Shown: positions 8,106 to 15,648 of the stretch, piece by piece
How positions within the stretch are numbered: position 1 is the first letter of the stretch
How the letters are laid out: each line of letters starts with the position of its first letter
Assembly (NCBI GenBank): GCA_022764365.1
Contig: JALERA010000045.1
Location: 1-64,000 of the forward strand
Direction of reading: 5' to 3'
From: CAG-238 sp022764365
GTDB taxonomy: Bacteria > Bacillota > Clostridia > Peptostreptococcales > Anaerovoracaceae
DNA length: 64,000 nt
Position numbers and translations under genes: made by a program
The notes under the pieces: model-generated
Database searches by the model: none
Told to the model about the DNA's origin: nothing
Seen by the model: the letters and a program-made list of their open reading frames with translations, nothing else

Positions 8106-8490
8106 GAATTGTCCGATACTAGGCTGGGCGCCGAAACCGGACAATTTTTTTCATATAATTGCCTTGCGCCCGCCTTGTGTCTGTGCCTGCCCTGGCTGGT
8201 GCCTGCGGAAAAGTTGGATTTTTTCGGCCGGCAGCGAAAAAAATCCAACAAAAGAGCGCTTCAGCGTCAAAAAACCAGGGTGGAAATGCCGGAAGTTGGA
8301 GTTTTATATCGGTGGCCGAAAATTGTCCAACAAAAATGATTGTTTTCGGTGAGCTTTGTTGGACAATTTAGATAGGATGGCGATTTCGTCCAAAATTGGC
8401 CGAAATCCACCTATATTATGCCGACTTTAAACGCAATCAAATGAAGAAAAGTTGGACGATTCAGAAATATGAGAAAAAAGTCCAACTTTT
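8106..8490. repeat. array of five related hairpins upstream of tatD
   Basis: Five inverted repeats follow one another: 8106-8147 (AATTGTCCG/CGGACAATT, then T-run), 8213-8249 (GTTGGATTTTTTCG arm), 8320-8369 (AAATTGTCCAACAAA, perfect 15-base arms), 8382-8407 (GATTTCGTCCAA against TTGGCCGAAATC) and 8447-8490 (AAAAGTTGGAC/GTCCAACTTTT). Most arms share GTTGGAC/GTCCAAC or TTGTCC, so the arms can also pair with each other. The first looks like a terminator for metG. The rest have no assigned role, and the region has no gene. Confidence 0.75.
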
Positions 8491-8522
8491 CACATCGCAA
8501 AATATTGCAGGAGGGAAAAAAT

Positions 8523-9419
8523 ATGCTGTTTGATACACATACACATTTGAATAATGATTCGTTCACAGACGAGGAGCGCGCGGTTTTGGCAGCGGAAATC
8601 GAAGCCTCGGAAGTCGGGTTGGTGATGGATGTGGGCTTCGACGAGCCCTCCAGTCTTTTGGCAGTCGAGCACGCAAATCGATACCCGTGGTGCTATGCGG
8701 TCATCGGAATGCACCCGCACGATTCAAAGCTGATGGAGGAAGCGATGCTGGAAAAGTTTCGCAAAATCGCTCAAAGCGAGCCGAAAGTCAAGGCAATCGG
8801 CGAAATCGGGCTCGACTTCCACTATGACCTGTCACCGCGCGATGTGCAGCGGCACTGGTTTCGCAGGCAGATTCAGCTTGCAAACGAACTGAAGCTGCCG
8901 ATTGTGGTGCATTCCAGGGAGGCGGACCAAGAAGTGTTCGACATACTGAAAGAGGAGGGCGCGTTTTCTGACGAGCGAAAATCGTGGTTTCCACCACGCC
9001 GCCTGCCGACCGCCCCTTCCGAGTTCGACATCATGGGGGCGGGCGGCAAGGTGCTGTCGCACCGGGCAGTCGCCTTCGGCGACTGCGGCGGCGATGCGAG
9101 GGTCGACATCCACTGCTTCAGCGGAAGTCGCGAGCTGGCCATCGAATATGTGAAGGCAGGCGCGACGATTGGTGTCGACGGACCGCTCACCTACAAGAAT
9201 AATAAGAAGACGGTGCATGTCGTCGAAGCAATTCCACTGGAGTTTTTGATGGCGGAGACGGATGCACCGTACCTTACGCCCGTTCCGTGTCGCGGAAAGC
9301 AGAACAAGAGCGAATATGTGGAATTCGTAGTACGTAAAATCGCCGAAATCAAAGGCATAAGCTACGAGAAAGCAGCAGAGGCAACCTATGAAAACGGAAA
9401 AAACTTCTTCGGAATTTAA
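8523..9419 (+). CDS. tatD: TatD family metal-dependent hydrolase
   Basis: A TIM-barrel metallo-hydrolase of the TatD DNase family. Visible metal-site motifs are DTHTHLN at the N-terminus, GEIGLDFHYD, PIVVHSREAD, DIHCFSG and AETDAPYLTP. It is 298 residues against a usual 255 or so. The extra 40 residues (about 145-190, after DILKEEG, rich in Arg, Pro and Gly) sit between the VHSRE and HCFSG motifs. The start at 8523 follows GGAGGG; an in-frame extension to 8469 runs through the last upstream hairpin and is unlikely. It overlaps the next gene by 32 bases. Confidence 0.92.
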   Translation: MLFDTHTHLNNDSFTDEERAVLAAEIEASEVGLVMDVGFDEPSSLLAVEHANRYPWCYAVIGMHPHDSKLMEEAMLEKFRKIAQSEPKVKAIGEIGLDFHYDLSPRDVQRHWFRRQIQLANELKLPIVVHSREADQEVFDILKEEGAFSDERKSWFPPRRLPTAPSEFDIMGAGGKVLSHRAVAFGDCGGDARVDIHCFSGSRELAIEYVKAGATIGVDGPLTYKNNKKTVHVVEAIPLEFLMAETDAPYLTPVPCRGKQNKSEYVEFVVRKIAEIKGISYEKAAEATYENGKNFFGI

Positions 9420-10086
9420 AGCACCGGACGTGCTCATAGATGGAGCCGGCGCACCGGACGTGCTCATAGATGGAGCCGGCACGCCGGACGCCCGCCCGGA
9501 AGGGGCAGCGGAGACGGGAGTGATCCCGGAGGGTGCGCAGGCGGCGGGCCGAGGGCCGGGCGTGCTTGTGTCACCTGCGAATGTGCTGACGAGCATGCGG
9601 ATTGCGCTTTCGGGCATTTTGCTTTTGCTTGAGCCGCTTAGCATGGCATTTTACTGCGTGTACGCTTTGGCCGGGCTGACCGACATGCTGGACGGAACGG
9701 TTGCCCGCAAGACCGGGACGGCGAGCAGGGCAGGCGAAGTGCTGGACTCAGCTGCGGATTTGTTCTTTGCAGCAGTCTCGTTGGTGTGCCTTTTGCCGGT
9801 ATATAAGGACGAAATGCCGTTTTGGCTTTGGGCAGTCATCGCTTTTGTGGTATATCTCAAGGTCAAGAATGCAATCGCAGGGTATTTTATGAACGGAAAA
9901 ATCGTCACGATGCACACGCCGCTGAATTGGTTTGTAGGTCTGGCGCTTTTCGCCCTGCCGTTTGTGTGCATTTGGGTACCGATTGCGGTTTACGGCGGAT
10001 TTTGTGTGGCAGCGGCAGTGGCGGCAACAGTGGATGCTTTTATTCGTATGCTCCGCAGTTCGACAAAACCCGACGCGTCGGCATGA
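9388..10086 (+). CDS. CDP-alcohol phosphatidyltransferase family protein
   Basis: An integral membrane enzyme that would transfer a phosphatidyl or similar group from a CDP-linked donor to an alcohol. The signature DG-x2-AR-x8-G-x3-D-x3-D is complete (DGTVARKTG, then GEVLDSAAD, about residues 97-119). Several hydrophobic helices follow. The first 50 residues are low complexity and include two copies of a ten-residue unit (APDVLIDGAG), from a 30-bp DNA duplication. The start overlaps tatD by 32 bases; a downstream start near the first helix cannot be excluded. PgsA is a possible identity, but a complete pssA lies at 49 kb and the substrate is not clear. Confidence 0.8.
   Translation: MKTEKTSSEFKAPDVLIDGAGAPDVLIDGAGTPDARPEGAAETGVIPEGAQAAGRGPGVLVSPANVLTSMRIALSGILLLLEPLSMAFYCVYALAGLTDMLDGTVARKTGTASRAGEVLDSAADLFFAAVSLVCLLPVYKDEMPFWLWAVIAFVVYLKVKNAIAGYFMNGKIVTMHTPLNWFVGLALFALPFVCIWVPIAVYGGFCVAAAVAATVDAFIRMLRSSTKPDASA
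9420..9479. repeat. 30-bp perfect tandem duplication inside a gene
   Basis: The 30-base unit starting GCACCGGACGTGCTCATAGA is present twice without change. It keeps the frame and duplicates ten residues near the N-terminus of the phosphatidyltransferase. Confidence 0.9.
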
Positions 10087-10166
10087 TAAAATGCTCTCAA
10101 AGCCCGATTTGCACGGCGAGACAGATTCGGCCGGCGAATCAAAATTTGGCTTTGAGGGAACCCATT

Positions 10167-11120
10167 ATGAGCAAAAGCATTTACAATATCAGCGGCGGCG
10201 CTTTGGCATTGAATGCCGGGACCGCCTGCACAACGGCAGTTCCTGCCGGAGCAGAGTGCGGCCCTGCGGAGACCGCCGGAGCAGGATGTCATTTGGCAGA
10301 AGCCGCAGCCGGGCCTGCGTGTGCGCCTTGCGGCTTTCGGGTCAGCGTTGGATACGCCACAGCGGCCGCCGAGGAAATCAGCGGTGACACCGCGATTTCC
10401 TCGGGGCTGTCGGACGGCAGCCTCGCCCTTATCCTGTCGGACGGTATGGGAAAAGGGATAAGGGCGGCGGCCTTGAGCCGGGCCGCAACGAGCCGCCTCC
10501 GCAAAAATCTCAAAGGCGGCATGGCCCCGGCGCATGCGATTAAAGAGGTGAACACCTTCATGGTATCGCATGCAAAAGCAGAAAACTTCGCCACGCTCGA
10601 CCTGCTGATTATAGACAGAAACACGCGAAAGGCGAAGTTTTATAAGATGGGCGCAGCCTCCTCATTCGTGCTCCGCGACGGAAAGGTCAGGATGTTTGAA
10701 CAGGCTGCGCTTCCGATCGGAATTATCCCGGAGATACGGCTCACACACGTAGCCCTGCAGCTTCGGCCGGGCGACATTGTACTTATGGTATCAGACGGCA
10801 TTACCGAGGCCGGCCGGGACTTGCCAGCCTCGGGCTTTGGAACCAACACTCAAGTTGAAGCTGCCGCAGAATCCGGAACCGAAGCCGGGGCCGCCGTTGA
10901 GGCTGGCGCCGCCATGGACTCCGCCATCGACGACGATATTGACGGCGGCATCGACGGCACTTGGCTGCGTGAATTGTTGGAGAAACGCGCTCCGACGGAA
11001 CTCGCAGGCATTTCTGCACGCAAGCTGGCCCGATGGATACTTGCCGAGACCGTAAAACAATACGGCGAAAGGGAGCGCGATGACTTGACGGTGGCGGCAA
11101 TAAAGATTTTGCCTGCATAA
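10167..11120 (+). CDS. SpoIIE-type PP2C serine phosphatase domain protein
   Basis: A 317-residue protein with a PPM/SpoIIE phosphatase fold. Supporting motifs are LILSDGMGKGIRAAALS (metal-binding Asp), FYKMGAASSFVLRDG, GDIVLMVSDGITEA and the C-terminal ERERDDLTVAAIKI (last metal-site Asp). The N-terminus (about 1-50) is Ala/Gly/Cys-rich, and an Ala-rich insert (about 225-260) interrupts the domain. It lacks the multi-helix membrane half of SpoIIE (normally 800 or more residues). Its position just before tilS and ftsH matches where spoIIE sits in Bacillus, so it may be a reduced SpoIIE or an anti-sigma-factor phosphatase. Start at 10167 after GAGGG; earlier in-frame starts exist. Confidence 0.78.
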   Translation: MSKSIYNISGGALALNAGTACTTAVPAGAECGPAETAGAGCHLAEAAAGPACAPCGFRVSVGYATAAAEEISGDTAISSGLSDGSLALILSDGMGKGIRAAALSRAATSRLRKNLKGGMAPAHAIKEVNTFMVSHAKAENFATLDLLIIDRNTRKAKFYKMGAASSFVLRDGKVRMFEQAALPIGIIPEIRLTHVALQLRPGDIVLMVSDGITEAGRDLPASGFGTNTQVEAAAESGTEAGAAVEAGAAMDSAIDDDIDGGIDGTWLRELLEKRAPTELAGISARKLARWILAETVKQYGERERDDLTVAAIKILPA

Positions 11121-11141
11121 AATGATCGCAGGGCGGCCTCG

Positions 11142-11203
11142 CGTGCATAAAATGGCCGTTTTTTCCTATCATTTTGCGGTTTGCAACGAAAAGATAGAAA
11201 ACG
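11142..11203 (-). repeat. dispersed repeat, B module, copy 2
   Basis: Read on the minus strand it begins TCTATCTTTTCG, closes its hairpin with CAAAATGATAG, and continues GGAAAAAACGGCCATTTTAT then GCACG. This matches the B modules at 2099 and 63708. Confidence 0.75.
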
Positions 11204-11344
11204 GCCCCGGATTTTGAGACCCAAAACGGCGATTCTCAGAGACAAGCCGCACGAGCTCGATGGCTCCGAAAAATAGAGTCTCAATAAAACGTTGAAATTT
11301 CAACGATTTGATTTTTGTACGAAATTTCAAGCATAATCTCGCAC

Positions 11345-11465
11345 TATGAGATTATGCTTTTTTATGCACCGGACACCCCTTTCGGGGGCACCCGGCGTCT
11401 ATCTTTCTGGGGCTTGGGGCAAAAAGATATTACTTTATGCATAATTATCCATTTTTTTTACAATT
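11345..11465 (-). repeat. dispersed repeat, A module, copy 2
   Basis: Read on the minus strand it holds AATGGATAATTATGCATAAA, then GTAATATCTTTTT, a hairpin arm AGAAAGATAG, a second hairpin around CCCCCGAAAGGGG, and AAAAAAGCATAATCTC. It aligns along its length with copy 1 at 1921. Confidence 0.75.
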
Positions 11466-11571
11466 GGAGCCCCGCGACGAAGGCCTCGCGGCCGAAAGGC
11501 ATCCGCCAATCGGAGCCCCGCGACGAAGGCCTCGCAACCGAAATGCATCCGTCAATCGAGCCCTCGCGGCC
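11466..11571. repeat. 46-bp imperfect tandem repeat
   Basis: Two 46-base units (11466-11511 and 11512-11557) begin GGAGCCCCGCGACGAAGGCC and differ at a few positions. A partial third unit (GAGCCCTCGCGGCC) follows. The repeat abuts A module copy 2. Confidence 0.8.
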
Positions 11572-11668
11572 AAAATCCCCTCGACAACCAACGACCACAT
11601 ACCTTTCAAATTTTTGAAGCTGTCGAAATTTGTCGAAACTTTTTCGACCTCGCATGTAAACATTTACC

Positions 11669-11697
11669 TTGAATTTAATTCCAAAGCGTGATATCAT
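11669..11697 (+). promoter_or_regulatory. promoter of a possible small RNA
   Basis: TTGAAT (11669-11674) and TATCAT (11692-11697) are 17 bases apart. Transcription would begin near 11704, only about 15 bases before a strong terminator hairpin. Confidence 0.45.
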
Positions 11698-11703
11698 GTA
11701 TTT

Positions 11704-11767
11704 ATAAATAGATGATGGCCGAGGCTCTTTCGTAATTCTACCTTCAAATGAGCCTCGGCTTTCTTTT
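11704..11767 (+). ncRNA. candidate small RNA ending in a terminator hairpin
   Basis: Downstream of a plausible promoter there is a perfect 10-base stem, GCCGAGGCTC (11718-11727) with GAGCCTCGGC (11750-11759), a 22-base loop and then TTTCTTTTT. No gene lies between promoter and stem, so the transcript would be about 65 bases. It may instead be a terminator or attenuator for transcription entering tilS, 165 bases further on. Confidence 0.4.
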
Positions 11768-11931
11768 TGTGTCATAGCAAAGTTGATGCAAGGCTCGGTC
11801 TGCCGGGAATGCGGACGAGCCGGAGAACATGGGTCCGAGATGTAGGCAGCGGTCGGCATCGCGTTTTTTCTGAGCGCTAAAATCACAGAAAACACATGGA
11901 AATCAGGGCGACATTGTGATAGAATACAAAT

Positions 11932-13524
11932 ATGGATATGAAACAAAGAGTATTGGAAACAATAAAAACGCATGAACTGTTGGAAGACGGCACGCACATT
12001 GTTTTGGGCCTATCAGGCGGCCCTGATTCGGTGTGCCTTTTTGATGTACTTTTGGAGCTTTCTGCGGTGAAAAACTTCCGAATTCACCCGGTGCATGTGA
12101 ACCATAAATTCAGACCCGGGGACGCCGAACGCGACCAGGAATATGTGGAGGAACTTTGCAGGCAGAGAGGGCTTGCGTGCCGGACATTTACGGTGGATTG
12201 CAATGCGCTGGCACGCGAAGAAGGACTGACTTCTGAGGAAGCCGGCAGGAAGGCAAGATACGATGCCTTCTTTGAGACGGCGCAGGAAGTTGCGCAGGAA
12301 ATCGCACGGGAACTCGAACCCCATCGCACGAAGGAACGATCCGTGCCGGCCACAGACAAAATCGCAATAGCTGTTGCGCAGAACGCAAACGACCAGGTGG
12401 AAACGATTTTGTTCCGAATGCTCAGAGGCACCGGAACGGACGGTCTTGCCGGAATCGCATATAAGCGATATGAGCGAGGGTTTGCAATCGTCAGACCGCT
12501 TCTTGATGTGCCGCGCGACGAGATCGAAAAGTACTGTGAGGCAAGAAATTTATCGCCGCGAATTGACCATACTAACAACGAGGCAATTTATGCACGAAAC
12601 AAGATAAGACTTGAACTTTTGCCGATGCTCAGGGAAAAGTTCAATCCCAATATAATAGAAACGATTAACCGGCTCGGAAAAAACGCAGCCGCCGACAAGG
12701 ACTATCTCGCGCAGCAGGCGAGAGCTGCTTATGAAGCGGCTCTGGAAGACGCAGACGGCAGGAACTGCGCCGTTGAAGTAGGAACCGCAAAACTTGACGA
12801 GATGCACAGAGCGGTACGAATGCGCGTTTACAATTACCTGCTTGCGGACGTTGGCATGGAAGAAAATCTTACGGAAGGACAGCTTGAGGCTATTGAAAAA
12901 GTGCGGATTTCGCAAAGCCCATCGGCAATGTGCGATTTAGCAGACGGATTCCGGGTATATAAGATTTACGACCGAATTCGATTTTGCAGGGAAGCTGAAA
13001 TCGAGGCAGGCAGACAGCTGAGGATGCGATTTATGAGCGCGGAGGAATATGCGAAAGAATCGAAGATTGCTCGTGCACCGGACGCAGACGGCTGCGAGAA
13101 CGCGCGGGTTGTCGGGATTTTCGCACTGCCGCCGGGCGCAGAGGATTCAGTGTGCATAAGGAAGCGCAGGGACGGCGATGTGATTGCGATTGCGTCCAAG
13201 AGCCAGTCCCAAGGCGAGCCCCAAGGCTCAACCCAAGGCCGGTCTCAAGGCGAGTCCCAAGGCGAGCCCCAAGGCGCGGGCACGGCTCCGCCGCAGGTGC
13301 GCCACAAGAAGCTGCAGGATTTTCTGGTGGATGCGAAGGTGCCGAAGAGCGTGCGCGACGATATCGATTTGCTGGCATACGGAAACCGGATTTTGTGGGT
13401 GCTCCCGTCGCCGCACTTTGCGAGCGGACAGTACCGCGAAAAGGGCAGGTTTTCTGCAGAATTCAGGCCGGACGACGCGCCGAATAATGTGCCGGAAACA
13501 ATATTAATCCTTGAAATTTTATGA
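11932..13524 (+). CDS. tilS: tRNA(Ile)-lysidine synthetase
   Basis: Attaches lysine to C34 of tRNA-Ile(CAU) so that it reads AUA codons. The PP-loop SGGPDSVCL lies at about residues 29-37 and HVNHKFR at about 54-60; the family's central domain and the C-terminal substrate-binding domain follow. At 530 residues it is longer than most (420-470). Part of the excess is a Gln/Gly/Glu-rich insert at about 424-450 (repeats of the type SQGEPQG) in the C-terminal domain, encoded by a short DNA repeat. The position before ftsH matches Bacillus, but the hpt gene usually found between them is absent. Confidence 0.93.
   Translation: MDMKQRVLETIKTHELLEDGTHIVLGLSGGPDSVCLFDVLLELSAVKNFRIHPVHVNHKFRPGDAERDQEYVEELCRQRGLACRTFTVDCNALAREEGLTSEEAGRKARYDAFFETAQEVAQEIARELEPHRTKERSVPATDKIAIAVAQNANDQVETILFRMLRGTGTDGLAGIAYKRYERGFAIVRPLLDVPRDEIEKYCEARNLSPRIDHTNNEAIYARNKIRLELLPMLREKFNPNIIETINRLGKNAAADKDYLAQQARAAYEAALEDADGRNCAVEVGTAKLDEMHRAVRMRVYNYLLADVGMEENLTEGQLEAIEKVRISQSPSAMCDLADGFRVYKIYDRIRFCREAEIEAGRQLRMRFMSAEEYAKESKIARAPDADGCENARVVGIFALPPGAEDSVCIRKRRDGDVIAIASKSQSQGEPQGSTQGRSQGESQGEPQGAGTAPPQVRHKKLQDFLVDAKVPKSVRDDIDLLAYGNRILWVLPSPHFASGQYREKGRFSAEFRPDDAPNNVPETILILEIL
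13199..13290. repeat. short in-frame repeat within tilS
   Basis: CCAAGGC-type units recur at 12- or 24-base spacing, giving SQGEPQG, STQGRSQG and ESQGEPQG in the protein. The translation stays in frame. Confidence 0.8.
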
Positions 13525-13584
13525 AATTTGTGTTAAAATACAACGAAATATTTGTTGAAGAAAACAAAGCGAAAGGGGAAAGAA

Positions 13585-15648
13585 GTGAAAAAATTCTCGA
13601 AAAATATAAGTGTATATATCCTGATTTTTGCGCTCGTGATTTCACTTGCATATTTTTGTAAGGGCTTTATGGGATCGGATCAGGTTTCCATGAAGGAAGT
13701 CTCCTTCTCACAGTTCACGGAACTTGTGAAAGGGGAGAAAATCAGTGAAATTTCGATTGAAGGCACCACGCTCAGAGGGCTTGTAAGCAAGTCATCGATG
13801 GTCTATGCGTATGCGCCGTCCGTAATCGAAATCAACTGGCTCGAAGAAACATACATTTTTGACCAGATGGAGAAAGGCACCATAAAGAGCGTTTCAAGCC
13901 CGAAGCCGGATACAAGCTCCTGGCTTTGGTCGTTGATACCGAACATCATTATGATTGGAGCACTCGTGTTCCTTTTCTACATCATGATGAACCAGGGCGG
14001 AAACGGCAAGGCATTCCAGTTTGCAAAGTCCAGGGCCAAGATGGTCAAAGGCGGCGACAAGAAGGTTACCTTCAAAGATGTTGCCGGACTTGAAGAAGAA
14101 AAACAGGAACTTTCGGAGGTAGTTGACTTCCTGAAAGACCCAAGAAAATACAGAGAACTTGGAGCCAGAATCCCGAAAGGCATTCTGCTTGTAGGGCCTC
14201 CGGGAACAGGCAAAACCTATATTTCCAAAGCCACAGCCGGCGAAGCGGGCGTACCGTTCTTTACAATCAGCGGTTCGGACTTCGTTGAAATGTTTGTTGG
14301 CGTGGGTGCATCCAGAGTAAGAGACCTTTTTGAACAGGCGAAGAAAAACGCTCCGTGCATCATTTTCATAGACGAAATTGATGCCGTAGGTCGTAAGAGA
14401 GGTGCAGGAATCGGCGGCGGACATGACGAAAGAGAACAGACGCTCAACCAGCTTCTCGTTGAAATGGATGGATTTGCGGAGAACTCCGGAATCATCATCC
14501 TTGCGGCTACCAACCGGCCTGACATTCTCGACCCGGCACTCCTGAGACCGGGCAGATTCGACAGACAGGTTGTCATCGGAATCCCGGATGTAAAAGGCCG
14601 TGAAGAAATCATCAAAGTTCACGCAAAGAACAAACCGCTTGCTGACGACGTTACGCCGAAGATTTTGGCAAGAAGAACCATGGGCTCAACCCCTGCGGAT
14701 CTTGAAAATATCCTGAACGAAGCTGCACTTATTACGGCACGCAGAAACGGCCGCTATATCCGAATGGAAGAAATCGAGGAGGCAATTCGCAAGGTGCAGA
14801 TGGGACCTGCGAAGAAGTCCAAGGTCGTTTCCGACGAAGAAAAGAAACTTACGGCATACCACGAAGCAGGTCACGCAATCGTTGCAAGAACGCTTCCGAA
14901 GCACATGCCGATTCACGAAGTTACGATTATTCCGAGAGGAAGAGCCGGCGGATACACCATGTACCTTCCGGAAGACGACAAGATGTTCGACACGAAAACA
15001 TCGATGTACAACCATATTGTTTCGTGTATGGGCGGACGCGTTGCGGAAAAACTCAAGCTCGACGATATCTCAATCGGTGCATCCGGCGACATCAAGCAGG
15101 CTACGGCAATTGCACGCGAAATGATTACAAAATACGGTTTCAGCGATAAGCTTGGCGCGGTAAATTACGGTGGGGACGATGAAGTTTTCCTCGGCAACGA
15201 TTTTACCGCTCACAAGAATTACTCAGAGCATACAGCACAGGAAATCGATGAAGAAATCAAGCGTCTCATCGATGAAGCATATGAAGAGGCTATGCGTATT
15301 CTCACGGAACACGACAGCGTTCTGGAAAGCGTTGCAAAGGCACTTCTGCTTGTTGAAACAATCGACGGACAGCAGTTCGAAGACCTCTATACCGGCAGGA
15401 TTACGGCTGAGGATTTGAGAGAAAGCGTTGAAAAAGCCGACGAAGAAAAGAAGGCGCAGGACGAAAAAGAAGCAAAAGAGCGCGAAGAGTTGAGGCAGGA
15501 AGAAGAACGCAGACTTATGGAAGAACTCAAGAAATACGACTCTGACTATTTAGGAGAGGACGAGGCACCGGAGGCGGATCAGCCGCATCCTCAGGAAGAG
15601 GAAGAAAAGCCTCAGGAAGAAGAGGACAAGGATGAAAGTAACAGTTAA
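13585..15648 (+). CDS. ftsH: ATP-dependent zinc metalloprotease FtsH
   Basis: A membrane-anchored AAA+ protease that extracts and degrades membrane and regulatory proteins. It has two transmembrane helices near the N-terminus (about 9-26 and 113-132), Walker A GPPGTGKT, Walker B IIFIDEID, the second region of homology (LRPGRFDRQ) and the zinc motif HEAGH. The C-terminus is highly acidic and repetitive (runs of Glu with Pro-Gln). The start is taken as GTG at 13585 with AAGGGG before it; a TTG 33 bases upstream is the alternative. The length of 687 residues is typical. The last 17 bases overlap the next gene. Confidence 0.97.
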   Translation: MKKFSKNISVYILIFALVISLAYFCKGFMGSDQVSMKEVSFSQFTELVKGEKISEISIEGTTLRGLVSKSSMVYAYAPSVIEINWLEETYIFDQMEKGTIKSVSSPKPDTSSWLWSLIPNIIMIGALVFLFYIMMNQGGNGKAFQFAKSRAKMVKGGDKKVTFKDVAGLEEEKQELSEVVDFLKDPRKYRELGARIPKGILLVGPPGTGKTYISKATAGEAGVPFFTISGSDFVEMFVGVGASRVRDLFEQAKKNAPCIIFIDEIDAVGRKRGAGIGGGHDEREQTLNQLLVEMDGFAENSGIIILAATNRPDILDPALLRPGRFDRQVVIGIPDVKGREEIIKVHAKNKPLADDVTPKILARRTMGSTPADLENILNEAALITARRNGRYIRMEEIEEAIRKVQMGPAKKSKVVSDEEKKLTAYHEAGHAIVARTLPKHMPIHEVTIIPRGRAGGYTMYLPEDDKMFDTKTSMYNHIVSCMGGRVAEKLKLDDISIGASGDIKQATAIAREMITKYGFSDKLGAVNYGGDDEVFLGNDFTAHKNYSEHTAQEIDEEIKRLIDEAYEEAMRILTEHDSVLESVAKALLLVETIDGQQFEDLYTGRITAEDLRESVEKADEEKKAQDEKEAKEREELRQEEERRLMEELKKYDSDYLGEDEAPEADQPHPQEEEEKPQEEEDKDESNS

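Larger units (their letters stand above)
11121..11668. other. intergenic region rich in dispersed and tandem repeats
   Basis: No convincing gene. It contains B module copy 2, a GTTGAAATTTCAAC palindrome (11291-11304), an AAGCATAATCTCGCAC/ATGAGATTATGCTT hairpin (11330-11357), A module copy 2 and a 46-bp tandem repeat. Open frames through it are GC-rich and have no family features. Confidence 0.6.

Noticed and set aside
5790..8144. Large minus-strand frames opposite metG
   Set aside because: They are shadows of metG, which is complete and well supported.
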